Numbered from the stretch's first letter, positions 18,436-28,740 are shown. The stretch is DNA of 64,000 nucleotides from Pedobacter cryophilus (GCF_005116455.1 NZ_SWBP01000001.1:434001-498000); one strand, 5' to 3'. The notes: generated by a model from the sequence alone, not told the origin. Program-made: numbers and translations.

Positions 18436-19830
18436 ATGTCATTAATTAAACATAAAGTATACACAATTAGGTTTATTGCTGACATTATATGTCTCATTCT
18501 ATCTTATTTAATAACTTTTACCTTGATAAGAGTAAAGTTAAATTCATTTTATTTCACCCTTTTAGACTTAGGATTTCTATTATACTTAATTTCAACTTGG
18601 TATTTTACCTCAAAATCAAATCAATTATATGATGAATCTAGAAACAGAAAAGCATTTGCAATTGAATTGTTAAAAAGTTTTAATTCTATTTTCTTTCAGG
18701 CAATAGCTTCTGGTTTATTTTTATTCACTATAAATTATGAATTATATGGTAGAACTTTCGTAATTATATATATAAGTAGTTTACTTTTTATTATTCCCTC
18801 AACCAAAATACTTTTAAAAAGAGGTACACTTTATCTTAGAAAAAGAGGTCAAAATTTAAGGTCAATTATTATAATAGGTGCAGGGAAAACAGGCTTAGAT
18901 TTTTATAAAACGATTAAACTAAATCCTAATTTTGGTTATGAAGTTATAGGTTTTTTAGATGATCAATCAAAGAAATATATAAGCGCAGAATATCTTGGCA
19001 ATATAAATCAATTAGAAAATGTCATAAAAACATATCCTAATTTGAATGAAATCGTAATAGCATTACCTAATTATGCCCATGAAAAAGTATTTGAAATTGT
19101 AAAAAAAGCCAACAATGGTGGTGTAAGGGTAAAGCTTATACCTGACTATAATTATATACTTTCTAATAGATACACCATTGATATATTTGGTGGTCAACCA
19201 GTAATTACCTTAAGACATGAGCCATTAGAAGCTCCACATTTAAGATTTGTTAAAAGATCATTTGATATAGTTTTTAGCGTTTTACTTATTTTACTTGTAT
19301 TTCCGTGGCTATTTTTAATAATTGCAACATTAATAAAAATTGATTCAAAAGGACCTGTCTTTTTCTTACAGAAGAGATTAGGTAAAGATAAAATACCTTT
19401 TTTTTGCTTCAAATTTAGAACTATGAAAACAAATAATACTTCAGATACCTTTCAGGCAGTGAAGAAAGATAACAGAGTTACAAAAGTTGGAGAATTCTTA
19501 AGAAAAACAAGTTTAGATGAGCTCCCTCAATTCTTAAATGTTCTTTTAGGTGAAATGTCGGTTGTTGGTCCAAGACCTCACATGATATTGCATAATGAAG
19601 AATATTCTAAATTAATATCATCATATATGGTTAGACAACTAATTAAGCCAGGTATAACTGGGTGGGCTCAGGTCAACGGGTATAGAGGAGAAACGAAGCA
19701 CATAAACGATATGAAAAAAAGAGTGGAATATGATGTTTTTTATTTAGAAAACTGGTCACTTTCACTTGATTTAAAAATTATTTTTTTAACTGTTTGGAAT
19801 GTATTAAAAGGCGAAGAAAATGCCTATTAA
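18436..19830 (+). CDS. Undecaprenyl-phosphate sugar-1-phosphate transferase (WcaJ-type)
   Basis: It starts each repeat unit by moving a sugar 1-phosphate from a UDP-sugar to undecaprenyl phosphate. Of its 464 residues, about the first 120 hold four predicted membrane helices. A CoA-binding-like domain follows (SIIIIGAGKTGLDFYKTIK), then a re-entrant hydrophobic helix near residues 275-300, and the catalytic bacterial sugar transferase domain: FKFRTMK, KTSLDELPQFLNVL, SVVGPRPH and KPGITGWAQVNGYRGET. All family motifs are intact. The first sugar is commonly glucose or galactose, but this is unproven here. Confidence 0.93.
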   Translation: MSLIKHKVYTIRFIADIICLILSYLITFTLIRVKLNSFYFTLLDLGFLLYLISTWYFTSKSNQLYDESRNRKAFAIELLKSFNSIFFQAIASGLFLFTINYELYGRTFVIIYISSLLFIIPSTKILLKRGTLYLRKRGQNLRSIIIIGAGKTGLDFYKTIKLNPNFGYEVIGFLDDQSKKYISAEYLGNINQLENVIKTYPNLNEIVIALPNYAHEKVFEIVKKANNGGVRVKLIPDYNYILSNRYTIDIFGGQPVITLRHEPLEAPHLRFVKRSFDIVFSVLLILLVFPWLFLIIATLIKIDSKGPVFFLQKRLGKDKIPFFCFKFRTMKTNNTSDTFQAVKKDNRVTKVGEFLRKTSLDELPQFLNVLLGEMSVVGPRPHMILHNEEYSKLISSYMVRQLIKPGITGWAQVNGYRGETKHINDMKKRVEYDVFYLENWSLSLDLKIIFLTVWNVLKGEENAY

Positions 19831-19840
19831 GTATAATAAC

Positions 19841-21433
19841 ATGAAAAAAATTATTTTTTTTACCTCATTCTTAATCTTTATAATTCTAAATCAGGCAATT
19901 TCTCAAACAAATAATCAATATATACCTTACACTTTTGAATCCTACCATAAGCTAGATAGCTTTTATTATAATAAATATACATGGATTCATACTGCTTTAA
20001 AGCCATACTTTAAAAGTGATACAACTGATTTTTTCTCAAAAAAAAATGATACACTAATTGTTTCAAATAAAAGTTGGATTTACAGAAAATTATTTGAAGA
20101 ACATTTAATTGATTTAAAACGTAAAGATTATACGTTTTACATTGATTTTTTACCCGATTTTCAGTTAGGCAGTTCAAATAAAGAAACAACTTGGCAGAAT
20201 ACCAGAGGATACCAAGTTGGTGGAACTATAGGAAAGAAATTTTCATTTTATACAAGTGGTTACGAAAATCAAGCTCTATTTCCTGAGTATCTAAACCAAT
20301 ATATCTTTAAAACTAATATAGTCCCTGGACAAAGCTATGATAGGACGCCTCAAGATCTTGCCAGAGATTGGTCTTACTCTACTGCGATTTTATCATACAC
20401 ACCGGTCAAATATTTAAATATTACCCTTGCTCAAGATAAATTATTCCTTGGGGATGGTTATAGATCTATGCTTTTATCAGATTATGGATCAAATTATCCG
20501 TTTCTGAAAGCTACTGCTAAACTAGGAAATGTACAATACACATCTATTTGGGCTGGATTTCAGGAGCCAAAAGCTAATAAGTTCTCATATGATGCAGGGA
20601 ACAGAAAAAAAGGAGGAATTTTTCATTATTTAGACTGGAATGTTAATAATCGTTTATCATTGGGATTTTTTGATGCTATAATTTGGGCGGCTTATGATGA
20701 TTCAGGAAATAGAAGAGGTTTTGATTTTACCTATATTAATCCATTTATTTTTTTAAGGCCTATAGAAGCAATGAATGGATCTCCAGATAATGCATTGATT
20801 GGCTTTACATCTAAATACGAATTATCTAAAGGAATTACACTATATAGTCAATTTGCTTTAGACGAGTTTGAAGCAAAGAATTTTTTTAAGAAATCTGGTA
20901 GTAGTAGAAATAAATGGGGTATTCAATTAGGAATGAGAGGGGCCAATTTAATTGGAATAGAAAATCTAAATTATTTATTAGAATACAATACTGCTAGACC
21001 TTATACCTACTCATCCAGAAATTTAATTGGTAGTTATACTCATTATAGTGAGCCATTAGCTCATCCATTTGGTGCAAATTTTAAAGAGATAGTAGGTTTT
21101 TTGAGTTATAATATCAATCGATTTAATTTCATCACAAAACTTAACATAGGTGATTATGGCTATGATATAGGCACAAGTAATTATGGCAAAGATCCCTTTA
21201 AACCATACCTTACTGCGGTTAAGCCGTTAGATAATACTATCGCTCAAGGATTAGAAACAAATCTTTTTTTCTTAGATGCAAAAGCTTCTTACCTTATAAA
21301 TCCTAAAACAAATCTAAGATTAGAAATTGGATCTGTGATTAGAAGAGAATCAAATTCATTAATAAATCATAAAACCAGCTGGATTTCTATAGGACTAAGG
21401 AGTAGTTTTAGAAATATTTATAATGATTTTTAG
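19841..21433 (+). CDS. Capsule assembly Wzi-family outer-membrane protein
   Basis: Starting at the ATG at 19841 the protein has 530 residues and opens with a clean signal peptide (MKKIIFFTSFLIFIILNQAIS). An upstream ATG at 19820 overlaps the wcaJ-like gene and would put seven extra residues before the signal, so 19841 is preferred. The rest is rich in aromatic and alternating residues, as in an outer-membrane beta-barrel. Wzi proteins help attach or arrange capsule polymer at the surface. Its presence suggests at least part of the polymer stays cell-bound. Confidence 0.82.
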   Translation: MKKIIFFTSFLIFIILNQAISQTNNQYIPYTFESYHKLDSFYYNKYTWIHTALKPYFKSDTTDFFSKKNDTLIVSNKSWIYRKLFEEHLIDLKRKDYTFYIDFLPDFQLGSSNKETTWQNTRGYQVGGTIGKKFSFYTSGYENQALFPEYLNQYIFKTNIVPGQSYDRTPQDLARDWSYSTAILSYTPVKYLNITLAQDKLFLGDGYRSMLLSDYGSNYPFLKATAKLGNVQYTSIWAGFQEPKANKFSYDAGNRKKGGIFHYLDWNVNNRLSLGFFDAIIWAAYDDSGNRRGFDFTYINPFIFLRPIEAMNGSPDNALIGFTSKYELSKGITLYSQFALDEFEAKNFFKKSGSSRNKWGIQLGMRGANLIGIENLNYLLEYNTARPYTYSSRNLIGSYTHYSEPLAHPFGANFKEIVGFLSYNINRFNFITKLNIGDYGYDIGTSNYGKDPFKPYLTAVKPLDNTIAQGLETNLFFLDAKASYLINPKTNLRLEIGSVIRRESNSLINHKTSWISIGLRSSFRNIYNDF

Positions 21434-21450
21434 TTTTATGTCTTTTTAAT

Positions 21451-22731
21451 ATGGATAATAACGATATTAAGCAAGTCATTTTAATATATCCTTACCTAAG
21501 AGAAGAAACTACATCAAAAGCTAGATTTCTTAGCATATTAAATTCTTTAATAGAAGAAAAATTTGATGTAAAAATTCTTGAGTTTAAATATCCATTAAAA
21601 AAGAGAATTGGTCTTGGTCATGATGAAGAAAAGAAACCTCTTGATGAATTTGTCGAGGATAGAATTTTGAAGATTAATCCAAGGCTTAATTTTATTCAGA
21701 AAATTGTTTTCCTACTAATTAACAAAGGGTATAATCGAACATGGAAATTATTTAATTTTATAAATCAAATTTTAACTGGCAAGGATGTATTTAGTCCCTC
21801 TAACTCGAACATTGAGGAGTTAATTATTGCGTTAGCGCCTATCAAAAATGGATATGTAATAGTATTTGGTGGCCCTTTTGGGATATTTACTTATGCTGAC
21901 AAGCTTTCAAAAACAATAAATTACAGACTTATATTAGATTATAGGGATCCTTGGACTTTTGGTTATTGTGCTTTAGATGCGAATCCCGTAATCCAATTTC
22001 TTAAAAAAAAATTACACATTAGTAGAGAGAAAAACCTTTTAGATAGGGCTTCATTGATAATTACAGTTTCCGAAACACTTAGGAATTATTTTCCAAAAAA
22101 GTACCAAAAAAAAATTAAGGTCATAATAAATGGAAGCAATTTTGAATATAAACAACCATTAAAGTTTATAGAAGCTGGTACATTTAATATAGTATACCTT
22201 GGTACAATTTATAATGAACAATTAAAGGATGGAACTTTTTTTGAGGCAATTAATATTTTTTTAAAAAATAAAAATAGAGCAAAGGTGAAGGTGCAATTTC
22301 TTGGAGCGCACTTAAATAAACTATTATTCTCCAAAATTAATGACTACAAATTAAATGATGTTTGTGAGGTAACAAATAGGTTGAAAGCTGAAGAGTTAAT
22401 CCCCTACTTAAATGATGCATCTTTATTTCTACACCTTAAATACGGTAATAGGTCTGGTATAATTACTTCAAAACAAATGGACTATATTTCATTTAGAAAG
22501 CCTATTTTATTACCTAAAACAGATAATGGCGATTTAGAAAAAAGTATTACTGAACATGATGCTGGTTTTGTTTGTAACTCAATTGAGGAAACATTAAACA
22601 TCTTGGAAAAAATGTGGGTTAAGTTCGAAAAAAATGAAAATTTTAATATCACTCCAAATAATTACTCCAACGAGAACAAAAGACAAAGTCAATCGAAAAG
22701 ATTTGTTGAGTATATTTTACAAAATGAGTAA
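21451..22731 (+). CDS. Glycosyltransferase, GT-B fold
   Basis: The 426-residue protein has a GT4/GT5-like layout: an N-terminal domain with a hydrophobic start (VILIYPYLREETTSKARF), LILDYRDPW in the middle, and LIITVSETLRNYFPKKY followed by VIINGSNFE, the usual linker into the donor-binding domain. The C-terminal acidic motif of classical GT4 is weak (LHLKYGNRSGIITSKQMDYI), so the exact family is uncertain. It is the last large gene of the locus and the fifth glycosyltransferase. A hairpin follows its stop by about 12 bases. Confidence 0.78.
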   Translation: MDNNDIKQVILIYPYLREETTSKARFLSILNSLIEEKFDVKILEFKYPLKKRIGLGHDEEKKPLDEFVEDRILKINPRLNFIQKIVFLLINKGYNRTWKLFNFINQILTGKDVFSPSNSNIEELIIALAPIKNGYVIVFGGPFGIFTYADKLSKTINYRLILDYRDPWTFGYCALDANPVIQFLKKKLHISREKNLLDRASLIITVSETLRNYFPKKYQKKIKVIINGSNFEYKQPLKFIEAGTFNIVYLGTIYNEQLKDGTFFEAINIFLKNKNRAKVKVQFLGAHLNKLLFSKINDYKLNDVCEVTNRLKAEELIPYLNDASLFLHLKYGNRSGIITSKQMDYISFRKPILLPKTDNGDLEKSITEHDAGFVCNSIEETLNILEKMWVKFEKNENFNITPNNYSNENKRQSQSKRFVEYILQNE

Positions 22732-22742
22732 CCTATTTTATA

Positions 22743-22764
22743 CAATACCAATATACTGGTATTG
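22743..22764 (+). terminator. Hairpin after the last glycosyltransferase
   Basis: CAATACCA at 22743-22750 pairs perfectly with TGGTATTG at 22757-22764 across a 6-base loop. There is no T run directly after it, so it may be a weak or processed terminator. It lies 12 bases after the last large gene of the polysaccharide operon. Confidence 0.45.
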
Positions 22765-22992
22765 AAAATTCAATATTAAACCATAATTTTGAATTTAATT
22801 ACAATTATTTAGAACTATTTAAATAATTGCTATATATAATTGTTTATATTTTAATTGAACGCTCTATTAATTTTTAAATTCACCTATTCTATTCCTAAGA
22901 ATCGGTATAATTGAATATATGAATTTTAAAAATTTCTGCTAATTAAAATTAAACCTTTTGGATTAAAATACATCTATTATAAAAATACTCTC
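22765..22992. other. AT-rich spacer without a recognisable gene
   Basis: This stretch is extremely A+T-rich, with many short TAAT/ATTA runs. No open frame of note, no tRNA-like fold and no clear -7 promoter element was found, apart from a possible leader for the small frame that follows. Confidence 0.6.
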
Positions 22993-23112
22993 ATGAAAAA
23001 TTTTACAATAACTACTCAAAACAATATCAGTCACTTTTGGAGCGAACTATCAAAAACCGTTATTTTGCTTATTATTTGTATAACAATTTGGTTCATAACT
23101 GATTTAATTTAG
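22993..23112 (+). CDS. Possible 39-residue single-helix membrane protein
   Basis: ATG at 22993 opens a frame of 39 codons ending at TAG 23110-23112. The first 20 residues are polar, followed by a strongly hydrophobic stretch (VILLIICITIWFITDLI) that would make one membrane helix. A good hairpin with T runs follows it directly. No ribosome-binding site is evident, which is usual here. It could be a real small protein or chance in AT-rich DNA, where hydrophobic frames are common. Confidence 0.35.
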   Translation: MKNFTITTQNNISHFWSELSKTVILLIICITIWFITDLI

Positions 23113-23116
23113 GATC

Positions 23117-23150
23117 AAAAAAACCAATACTTGAAACATACTGGTTTTTT
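23117..23150. terminator. Bidirectional terminator between small frame and dxs
   Basis: AAAAAACCAATA pairs with TACTGGTTTTTT with one mismatch, giving a stem that ends in a T run on both strands. It sits 10 bases beyond the dxs stop on the - strand and 4 bases after the small + strand frame, so it can end transcription from both sides. Confidence 0.72.
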
Positions 23151-23160
23151 GTTTATTTTA

Positions 23161-25092
23161 TTACCCTACCAAACTCTTCGTTGGTCTGGCCATTACCATT
23201 TGCTTCACTTCATAAATAATCGCATGGGCATCATAGCCACATTCGTCCCATAATTCGGCTTGTTCACCATGTTCAATCACAGCATCGGGCATACCTAATC
23301 TTTTGATCTCCGCTTTGTATTTATGATCGGCTGCAAATTCTAGTACGGCACTTCCAAATCCACCTTGAATACAACCGTCTTCTATGGTAATGACTTTACT
23401 AAATTTAGAAAAAACTTCATGCAGCATTCTTTCATCTAAAGGCTTAGCAAATCGCAAATCATAATGTGCAGGATGATAGCCTTCAGCATTTAATTCTAAA
23501 CAAGCTTTTACCGCTTCGTTACCAATATGACCTAGAGTTAAAATAGCTATATCTTCTCCATCGCAAATTTTTCTTCCTTTTCCTACTTCAATTTCTTTAA
23601 AAGGACGTTTCCAATCTGGCATTACGCCATTCCCTCTGGGATAACGAATAGAAAATGGTCCGCCATGATGTTTGAGTTGAGCCGTATACATCAAATTTCT
23701 TAACTCCTCTTCATTCATCGGAGCAGAAACAATCATATTAGGAATACACCTAAAGAATGCAATGTCATAAGCGCCATGATGTGTTGGTCCATCAGCTCCA
23801 GCTATTCCTGCCCTATCTAAACAGAAAACAACAGGTAATTTTTGTAACGCCACATCATGCACCACCTGATCAAAGGCTCTTTGCATAAAGCTAGAGTAAA
23901 TATTGCAATAAGGAATTAAGCCTTGTGTAGCTAATCCAGCAGAAAAAGTGACTGCATGTTGTTCGGCAATACCCACATCAAATGCCCTGTTTGGCATGGC
24001 TCTCATCATAATATTTAGAGAACAACCAGAAGGCATGGCTGGGGTAATCCCCATAATTTTATCATTTTGCTCGGCCAACTCTACCATAGTATGTCCAAAA
24101 ACATCTTGATACTTTGGAGGTTGTGGTTTATCTACCACAGTTTTTTTAATCTCTCCGGTAATTTTATCAAAAAGACCTGGGGCATGCCATTTGGTTTGAT
24201 CTTTTTCTGCTAATGCAAATCCTTTCCCTTTAATTGTTACACAATGCAAAATTTTAGGGCCTGGAATATCTTTTAAATCATTTAACACTTTTACCAGATG
24301 CTCTATATCATGCCCATCAATAGGGCCAAAATATCTGAATTTTAACGACTCGAATAAATTACTCTTTTTTAATAAAGTTCCCTTGATGCTCTTTTCTATT
24401 TTTTTAACAATCTCATGAGCGTTCGGACCTAATTCAGATATCTTGCTGAGTACCGCAGATACATCATCTCTGAAACGATTGTAAGATTTACTGGTAGTAA
24501 TATCTGTAAGATATTCTTTTAAAGCTCCCACATTGGGGTCAATAGACATGCAGTTGTCATTCAAAATCACTAAAAGATTAGAGTTTTCTATTCCTCCATG
24601 ATTTAAGGCCTCAAAAGCAATTCCTGCTGTCATAGCTCCATCGCCAATTACGGCTACATGTTGACGGTCTGTTTCTCCTTTGTAATGAGAAGCTACAGCC
24701 ATACCTAAAGCAGCGGAAATAGAAGTAGAAGAGTGACCTACACCAAAAGTATCGTATTCACTTTCTGATCTTTTTGGGAATCCACTAATCCCATTATAAA
24801 TTCTGTTGGTATGAAAAACGTTTCTTCTACCAGTTAATATTTTATGTCCGTAAGCCTGATGTCCTACATCCCAAACCAATTGATCGTATGGTGTATTTAA
24901 CACATAATGAAGCGCCACAGTAAGCTCAACAACACCTAAACTAGCTGCAAAATGCCCACCATTAACCGAAACAACATCAATAATATATTGCCTTAATTCT
25001 TTACAAATTTCTTCTAACTGATCTTCATTAAATTTCTTTAAATCGGATGGATAATTAATTTGTGATAAGAGAGGCCCCGCCTGAACTTCCAT
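23161..25092 (-). CDS. dxs: 1-Deoxy-D-xylulose-5-phosphate synthase
   Basis: This thiamine-diphosphate enzyme condenses pyruvate and glyceraldehyde 3-phosphate, the first step of the MEP isoprenoid pathway. At 643 residues it is full length. The ThDP motif runs from GDGAMTAG to [13 protein letters not shown] in the first third, and the transketolase pyrimidine-binding part holds [12 protein letters not shown] and [15 protein letters not shown]. The C-terminal domain is complete. A later enzyme of the same pathway, ispF, is at 42648-43127. It is transcribed toward the polysaccharide locus and ends at a shared terminator. Confidence 0.97.
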   Translation of the reverse strand: MEVQAGPLLSQINYPSDLKKFNEDQLEEICKELRQYIIDVVSVNGGHFAASLGVVELTVALHYVLNTPYDQLVWDVGHQAYGHKILTGRRNVFHTNRIYNGISGFPKRSESEYDTFGVGHSSTSISAALGMAVASHYKGETDRQHVAVIGDGAMTAGIAFEALNHGGIENSNLLVILNDNCMSIDPNVGALKEYLTDITTSKSYNRFRDDVSAVLSKISELGPNAHEIVKKIEKSIKGTLLKKSNLFESLKFRYFGPIDGHDIEHLVKVLNDLKDIPGPKILHCVTIKGKGFALAEKDQTKWHAPGLFDKITGEIKKTVVDKPQPPKYQDVFGHTMVELAEQNDKIMGITPAMPSGCSLNIMMRAMPNRAFDVGIAEQHAVTFSAGLATQGLIPYCNIYSSFMQRAFDQVVHDVALQKLPVVFCLDRAGIAGADGPTHHGAYDIAFFRCIPNMIVSAPMNEEELRNLMYTAQLKHHGGPFSIRYPRGNGVMPDWKRPFKEIEVGKGRKICDGEDIAILTLGHIGNEAVKACLELNAEGYHPAHYDLRFAKPLDERMLHEVFSKFSKVITIEDGCIQGGFGSAVLEFAADHKYKAEIKRLGMPDAVIEHGEQAELWDECGYDAHAIIYEVKQMVMARPTKSLVG

Positions 25093-25231
25093 TTTATGCT
25101 TAGGATGAATTATAATCTACAAAGTAATAAATTCTTTACTAATTATCATGACAAAGCAAGCCAAATAATGTTTTGCTAAGATGATATTTTTAAAGAATTT
25201 TTATGTTTTATAAAAATACGCTGACTACTAA

Positions 25232-25420
25232 TTAAAGAACTTTAGATTTTCCAAAGAAAAAATAAATAATAGCCCCAACTAAAGGAATTAAAATAACTAC
25301 AATTATCCAAAGTAATTTTTGGTTATTGTTGAGTAATTTGTTGTTAAAAATATCTTTTATAGCGAATAAACTCACTAATAATGGGAATAAAAACAAGCCT
25401 ACAAGCACTATTTTTTCCAT
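25232..25420 (-). CDS. Small PLDc_N-domain membrane protein
   Basis: The 62-residue protein has two hydrophobic helices (VLVGLFLFPLLVSLFAI and LLWIIVVILIPLVGAIIYFF) and the PLDc_N-type ending IPLVGAIIYFFFGKS. In cardiolipin synthases this segment precedes the catalytic domain; here it stands alone, as often in Bacteroidota. Its role is unknown. Its ATG directly abuts the stop codon of the ABC transporter, so the two are one transcription unit. The 139 bases before dxs hold no gene. Confidence 0.78.
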   Translation of the reverse strand: MEKIVLVGLFLFPLLVSLFAIKDIFNNKLLNNNQKLLWIIVVILIPLVGAIIYFFFGKSKVL

Positions 25421-27187
25421 TTATTTTAATTCTAGTGTTTCAGCTTGAAAACGTTCTCCAATCTGTTGCCTCCACATGGCAAAATAAAGTCCTTTTTCTT
25501 CTAATAATTGAGCATGCTTACCTTCTTCAACAATATTACCTTTTTCTAAAACAAAGATTTTATCAGCATGCATAATGGTAGATAAACGGTGTGCTATTAA
25601 AATAGTAATACGATCTGATTCATCAGAAACATCTCTAATAGTTTTAGTGATTTCCTCTTCGGTGATAGAATCTAAAGCAGAAGTGGCTTCATCAAAAACC
25701 AAAATATTAGGCTTTCTCAATAAAGAACGAGCTATTGACAAGCGTTGCTTTTCTCCTCCAGAAACTTTCACGCCTCCTTCACCAATGATAGTATCTAAAC
25801 CGTGTGCTGCTCTTGCCAATAAAGATTCGCATGCTGCTTGTTTTAAAACCGCCATACATTCTTCATCTGTTGCATTTGGCCTAACAAATAATAAATTTTC
25901 TCTAATAGTACCCGAAAAAAGCTGAGTATCTTGTGTTACAAAACCTATTTTTTCTCTTAAATCATCTAAATCAATTTCTAGGCTATCAACCTCATTATAT
26001 TTTATTTTTCCAAATATTGGAGGATATAAACCCACCAGCAACTTCACCAAAGTAGTTTTACCCGAGCCTGATGGACCTACAAAAGCTATGGTTTCGCCGT
26101 TCTTCACTTTAAAACTGATGCTATTTAAGGCGTTTCTGGTTGCTGTTAAATGTTTAAAGCTTACTTCTTCAAAAACTAATTCCTTAATTATTCCAGTTGC
26201 AACCGGATTTGAAGGTTTCACTTCAACAGGCGTACTTAAAATACGCTGAAAGTTATTTAACGATGCTTCTGCCTCCCTATAGGTTAAAATAATATTTCCA
26301 AACTCTTGTAATGGACCAAATAAAAAGAAAGAGTAAAACAAGAAAGTGAAATACTGCCCTGCCGAAATATCATTTTTAAATATCAGCAACAGTAAAATAA
26401 TCACCATCGCACTTCTTACCAAATTCACGGTGGTTCCTTGTAAAAAGCTCATGCTTCGTACGTATTTAACCTTCTTTAGCTCCAAGTCTAAAATTTTGTA
26501 CGTGGTATTGTTTAATCTATTGATTTCTTGATTGGCCAAACCTAAACTTTTCACCAATTCTATGTTCCTTAAAGATTCTGTAGTAGAGCCGGCTAATGAA
26601 GTGGTTTCCCCAACAATTTTCTTTTGGATCACTTTAATTTTTTTACTGAGCACCCAACTCACTAAAAAAATGAGTGGAATAGCGGCAAAATAAACCAGCG
26701 TAACTTTATAACTGATGGTTAAAGAATAAATGATCACAAAAATCATCCCTACCAAGCTTGTAAACAAAATATTAATAAAGGATATGATAAATTTCTCTGA
26801 ATCTGTTCTTACCTTTTGTAAAATACCCAAAGTTTCGCCACTTCGTTGATCTTCAAAGGTTTGATATGGAAGTTTTAGAGAATGTGCTAAACCATCAGCA
26901 TACATGCTGGCTCCTAATTTTTGTGTAATGATGTTGGCAAAATAATCTTGAAAGTTTTTAGCAATTCTTGACACCATTGCTGCACCAACCGCCAAGCCAA
27001 TAAGCTTTAATACCCCGTAAGTAAATTCTTGCTCAGAAAGCTGATCTTTCTTTTCGATAAACTCATCTACTATTCTTCCAGTAATATGTGGATCAATTAA
27101 AGAAAAGCATTGATTAATGGCTGCAAATAATAATGCTAATCCAATTAAGCCTTTATATTTTTGAAGGTAAACCTTTAATATTTTCAT
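25421..27187 (-). CDS. ABC exporter, fused permease and ATPase (MsbA-like half transporter)
   Basis: At 588 residues, the first about 320 form a six-helix exporter membrane domain and the remainder the ATPase. Walker A is GPSGSGKTT, the signature is VSGGEKQRLSIARSLL, Walker B is ILVFDEATSALD, and the H-loop is IAHRLST. It should work as a homodimer in the inner membrane. The substrate (lipid, drug or peptide) cannot be inferred. The frr gene lies 81 bases upstream on the same strand, with a hairpin between them. Confidence 0.92.
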   Translation of the reverse strand: MKILKVYLQKYKGLIGLALLFAAINQCFSLIDPHITGRIVDEFIEKKDQLSEQEFTYGVLKLIGLAVGAAMVSRIAKNFQDYFANIITQKLGASMYADGLAHSLKLPYQTFEDQRSGETLGILQKVRTDSEKFIISFINILFTSLVGMIFVIIYSLTISYKVTLVYFAAIPLIFLVSWVLSKKIKVIQKKIVGETTSLAGSTTESLRNIELVKSLGLANQEINRLNNTTYKILDLELKKVKYVRSMSFLQGTTVNLVRSAMVIILLLLIFKNDISAGQYFTFLFYSFFLFGPLQEFGNIILTYREAEASLNNFQRILSTPVEVKPSNPVATGIIKELVFEEVSFKHLTATRNALNSISFKVKNGETIAFVGPSGSGKTTLVKLLVGLYPPIFGKIKYNEVDSLEIDLDDLREKIGFVTQDTQLFSGTIRENLLFVRPNATDEECMAVLKQAACESLLARAAHGLDTIIGEGGVKVSGGEKQRLSIARSLLRKPNILVFDEATSALDSITEEEITKTIRDVSDESDRITILIAHRLSTIMHADKIFVLEKGNIVEEGKHAQLLEEKGLYFAMWRQQIGERFQAETLELK

Positions 27188-27214
27188 CTATTTTCAATAA
27201 TCCGCAAAAATACG

Positions 27215-27245
27215 AAAGGGAATAAGTATTTATCCTATTCCCTTT
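27215..27245 (-). terminator. Hairpin after frr
   Basis: AAAGGGAATA at 27215-27224 and TATTCCCTTT at 27236-27245 form a perfect 10-bp stem with an 11-base loop. On the - strand it is followed by CGTATTTTTG, a partial T run. It lies between frr and the ABC exporter gene. Confidence 0.65.
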
Positions 27246-27268
27246 AGATGTGATGATGAAATGACTTA

Positions 27269-27832
27269 TTAAACAGTCATTACGTCTTTTTCTTTGAGTT
27301 CAGCTAACTGATCTACTTTTATAATATAACTATCCGTTAATTTTTGAACTTCAGCTTCACCAACTTTAATATCATCTTCAGAAGCACCATCATTTTTCAA
27401 TTTCTTGATGCTTTCGTTAGTTGCTTTTCTGATATTTCTAACGGTAATTCTTCCTCGCTCTGCCTCTTCTTTTACCTTTTTCACTAAATCTCTTCGGCGT
27501 TCTTCTGTTAATGGCGGCACATTTAAACGAATAATTATCCCATCGTTTTGTGGGTTTAACCCGATGTTTGCCTCCATTATAGCTTTCTCTATAGGGTTAA
27601 TCATGCTTTTCTCCCAAGGCTGCACTACAATTGTTCTTGCATCTGGCGTATTAACGTTTGCAACCTGACTTAAAGCAGTAGCAGCGCCATAATAATCAAC
27701 CATAATTCCGTCTAACATTCCTACGGTGGCTTTACCTGCTCTAATTTTTGAAAATTCTAAATCTGTATGAGTTAAGGCCTTATCCATGCTAGACTTTGCC
27801 TCATCTAGTTCCATTTTAATGAATTCGTTCAT
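27269..27832 (-). CDS. frr: Ribosome recycling factor
   Basis: It splits the post-termination ribosome together with EF-G. The 187-residue protein is full length, with the three-helix-bundle pattern, ARTIVVQPWEKSMI near the middle, and IRLNVPPLTEERRRDLVK. It follows pyrH by 19 bases, the standard order across bacteria. Confidence 0.97.
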   Translation of the reverse strand: MNEFIKMELDEAKSSMDKALTHTDLEFSKIRAGKATVGMLDGIMVDYYGAATALSQVANVNTPDARTIVVQPWEKSMINPIEKAIMEANIGLNPQNDGIIIRLNVPPLTEERRRDLVKKVKEEAERGRITVRNIRKATNESIKKLKNDGASEDDIKVGEAEVQKLTDSYIIKVDQLAELKEKDVMTV

Positions 27833-27851
27833 GTTTTTAATCTTAAAATTT

Positions 27852-28556
27852 TTACTTCACTAAAGTTCCTATAGTATCTCCTTTAATTAGCTTCATCAGG
27901 TTTCCGTCTTTATTCATGTCAAAAACAATAATAGGTAAATTGTTTTCATCACATAAAGTAAAAGCAGTCATATCCATTACATTTAGGTTTCTTTTGTAAA
28001 CTTCGTCAAAAGTTAAATGTTCAAATTTGGTAGCTGTTGGATCCTTTTCTGGGTCGGCTGTATAAATGCCATCTACTCTTGTTCCTTTTAACACCACATC
28101 AGCTTTAATTTCAATAGCTCTTAAGGCTGCGGCAGAGTCTGTAGTAAAATATGGATTTCCTGTACCAGCACCAAAAATTACTACTCTCCCTTTTTCTAAA
28201 TGCCTGATGGCTCTTCTGCGAACGTAAGGCTCGCAAATTTGCTCCATTTTAATAGCAGATAACAATCGGGTGTAAACCCCTAAAGTTTCTAAAGCATTTT
28301 GTAATGCCATAGAGTTAATTACTGTGGCTAGCATTCCCATGTAATCTGCTTGGGCTCTATCCATTCCAGATTTTTCAGCACTTAAGCCTCTGAAAATATT
28401 ACCACCACCAACCACAATAGCTACTTCTACACCTTCTTCTTGAATTGCTTTAATCTCATGGGCATATTGCAGCACCATTGCATTATCAATACCGTATTGT
28501 TGAGAACCCATTAATGATTCGCCACTTAATTTTAGTAGAATTCGTTTATATGCCAT
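27852..28556 (-). CDS. pyrH: UMP kinase
   Basis: It phosphorylates UMP to UDP. The 234-residue protein of the amino-acid kinase fold has [13 protein letters not shown] at the N terminus, [10 protein letters not shown] for phosphate binding, and the [17 protein letters not shown] segment. It heads the pyrH-frr pair and is separated from tsf by 232 bases with a terminator, so it likely has its own promoter. Confidence 0.97.
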   Translation of the reverse strand: MAYKRILLKLSGESLMGSQQYGIDNAMVLQYAHEIKAIQEEGVEVAIVVGGGNIFRGLSAEKSGMDRAQADYMGMLATVINSMALQNALETLGVYTRLLSAIKMEQICEPYVRRRAIRHLEKGRVVIFGAGTGNPYFTTDSAAALRAIEIKADVVLKGTRVDGIYTADPEKDPTATKFEHLTFDEVYKRNLNVMDMTAFTLCDENNLPIIVFDMNKDGNLMKLIKGDTIGTLVK

Positions 28557-28703
28557 CAGCTATTTAATTGATTTGATAAAATGCCGTTGCTCTTGTTATT
28601 TTTTTAAAAACATAAAGACGGTCACATTTCATTTTGGGGAATTTTGTCAAAAATATGAAAATTATCGTTTTTATACGATTTGGATTTAGAAAATATCAAA
28701 CAC

Positions 28704-28740
28704 AAAAAATCCCCATCTAATTAAAGACGAGGATTTTTTA
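28704..28740. terminator. Terminator after tsf
   Basis: AAAAAATCC at 28704-28712 pairs with GGATTTTTT at 28731-28739. The T run on the - strand ends the rplM-rpsI-rpsB-tsf operon about 50 bases after the tsf stop. The hairpin is symmetric and could also act on the + strand. The rest of the gap up to pyrH (28557-28703) shows no gene. Confidence 0.75.

Noticed and set aside
25128-25155. A TTTG ... TTACTTTG pair as the dxs promoter
   Set aside because: The spacer is about 24 bases and the -7 element departs from TAnnTTTG, so it was not annotated.
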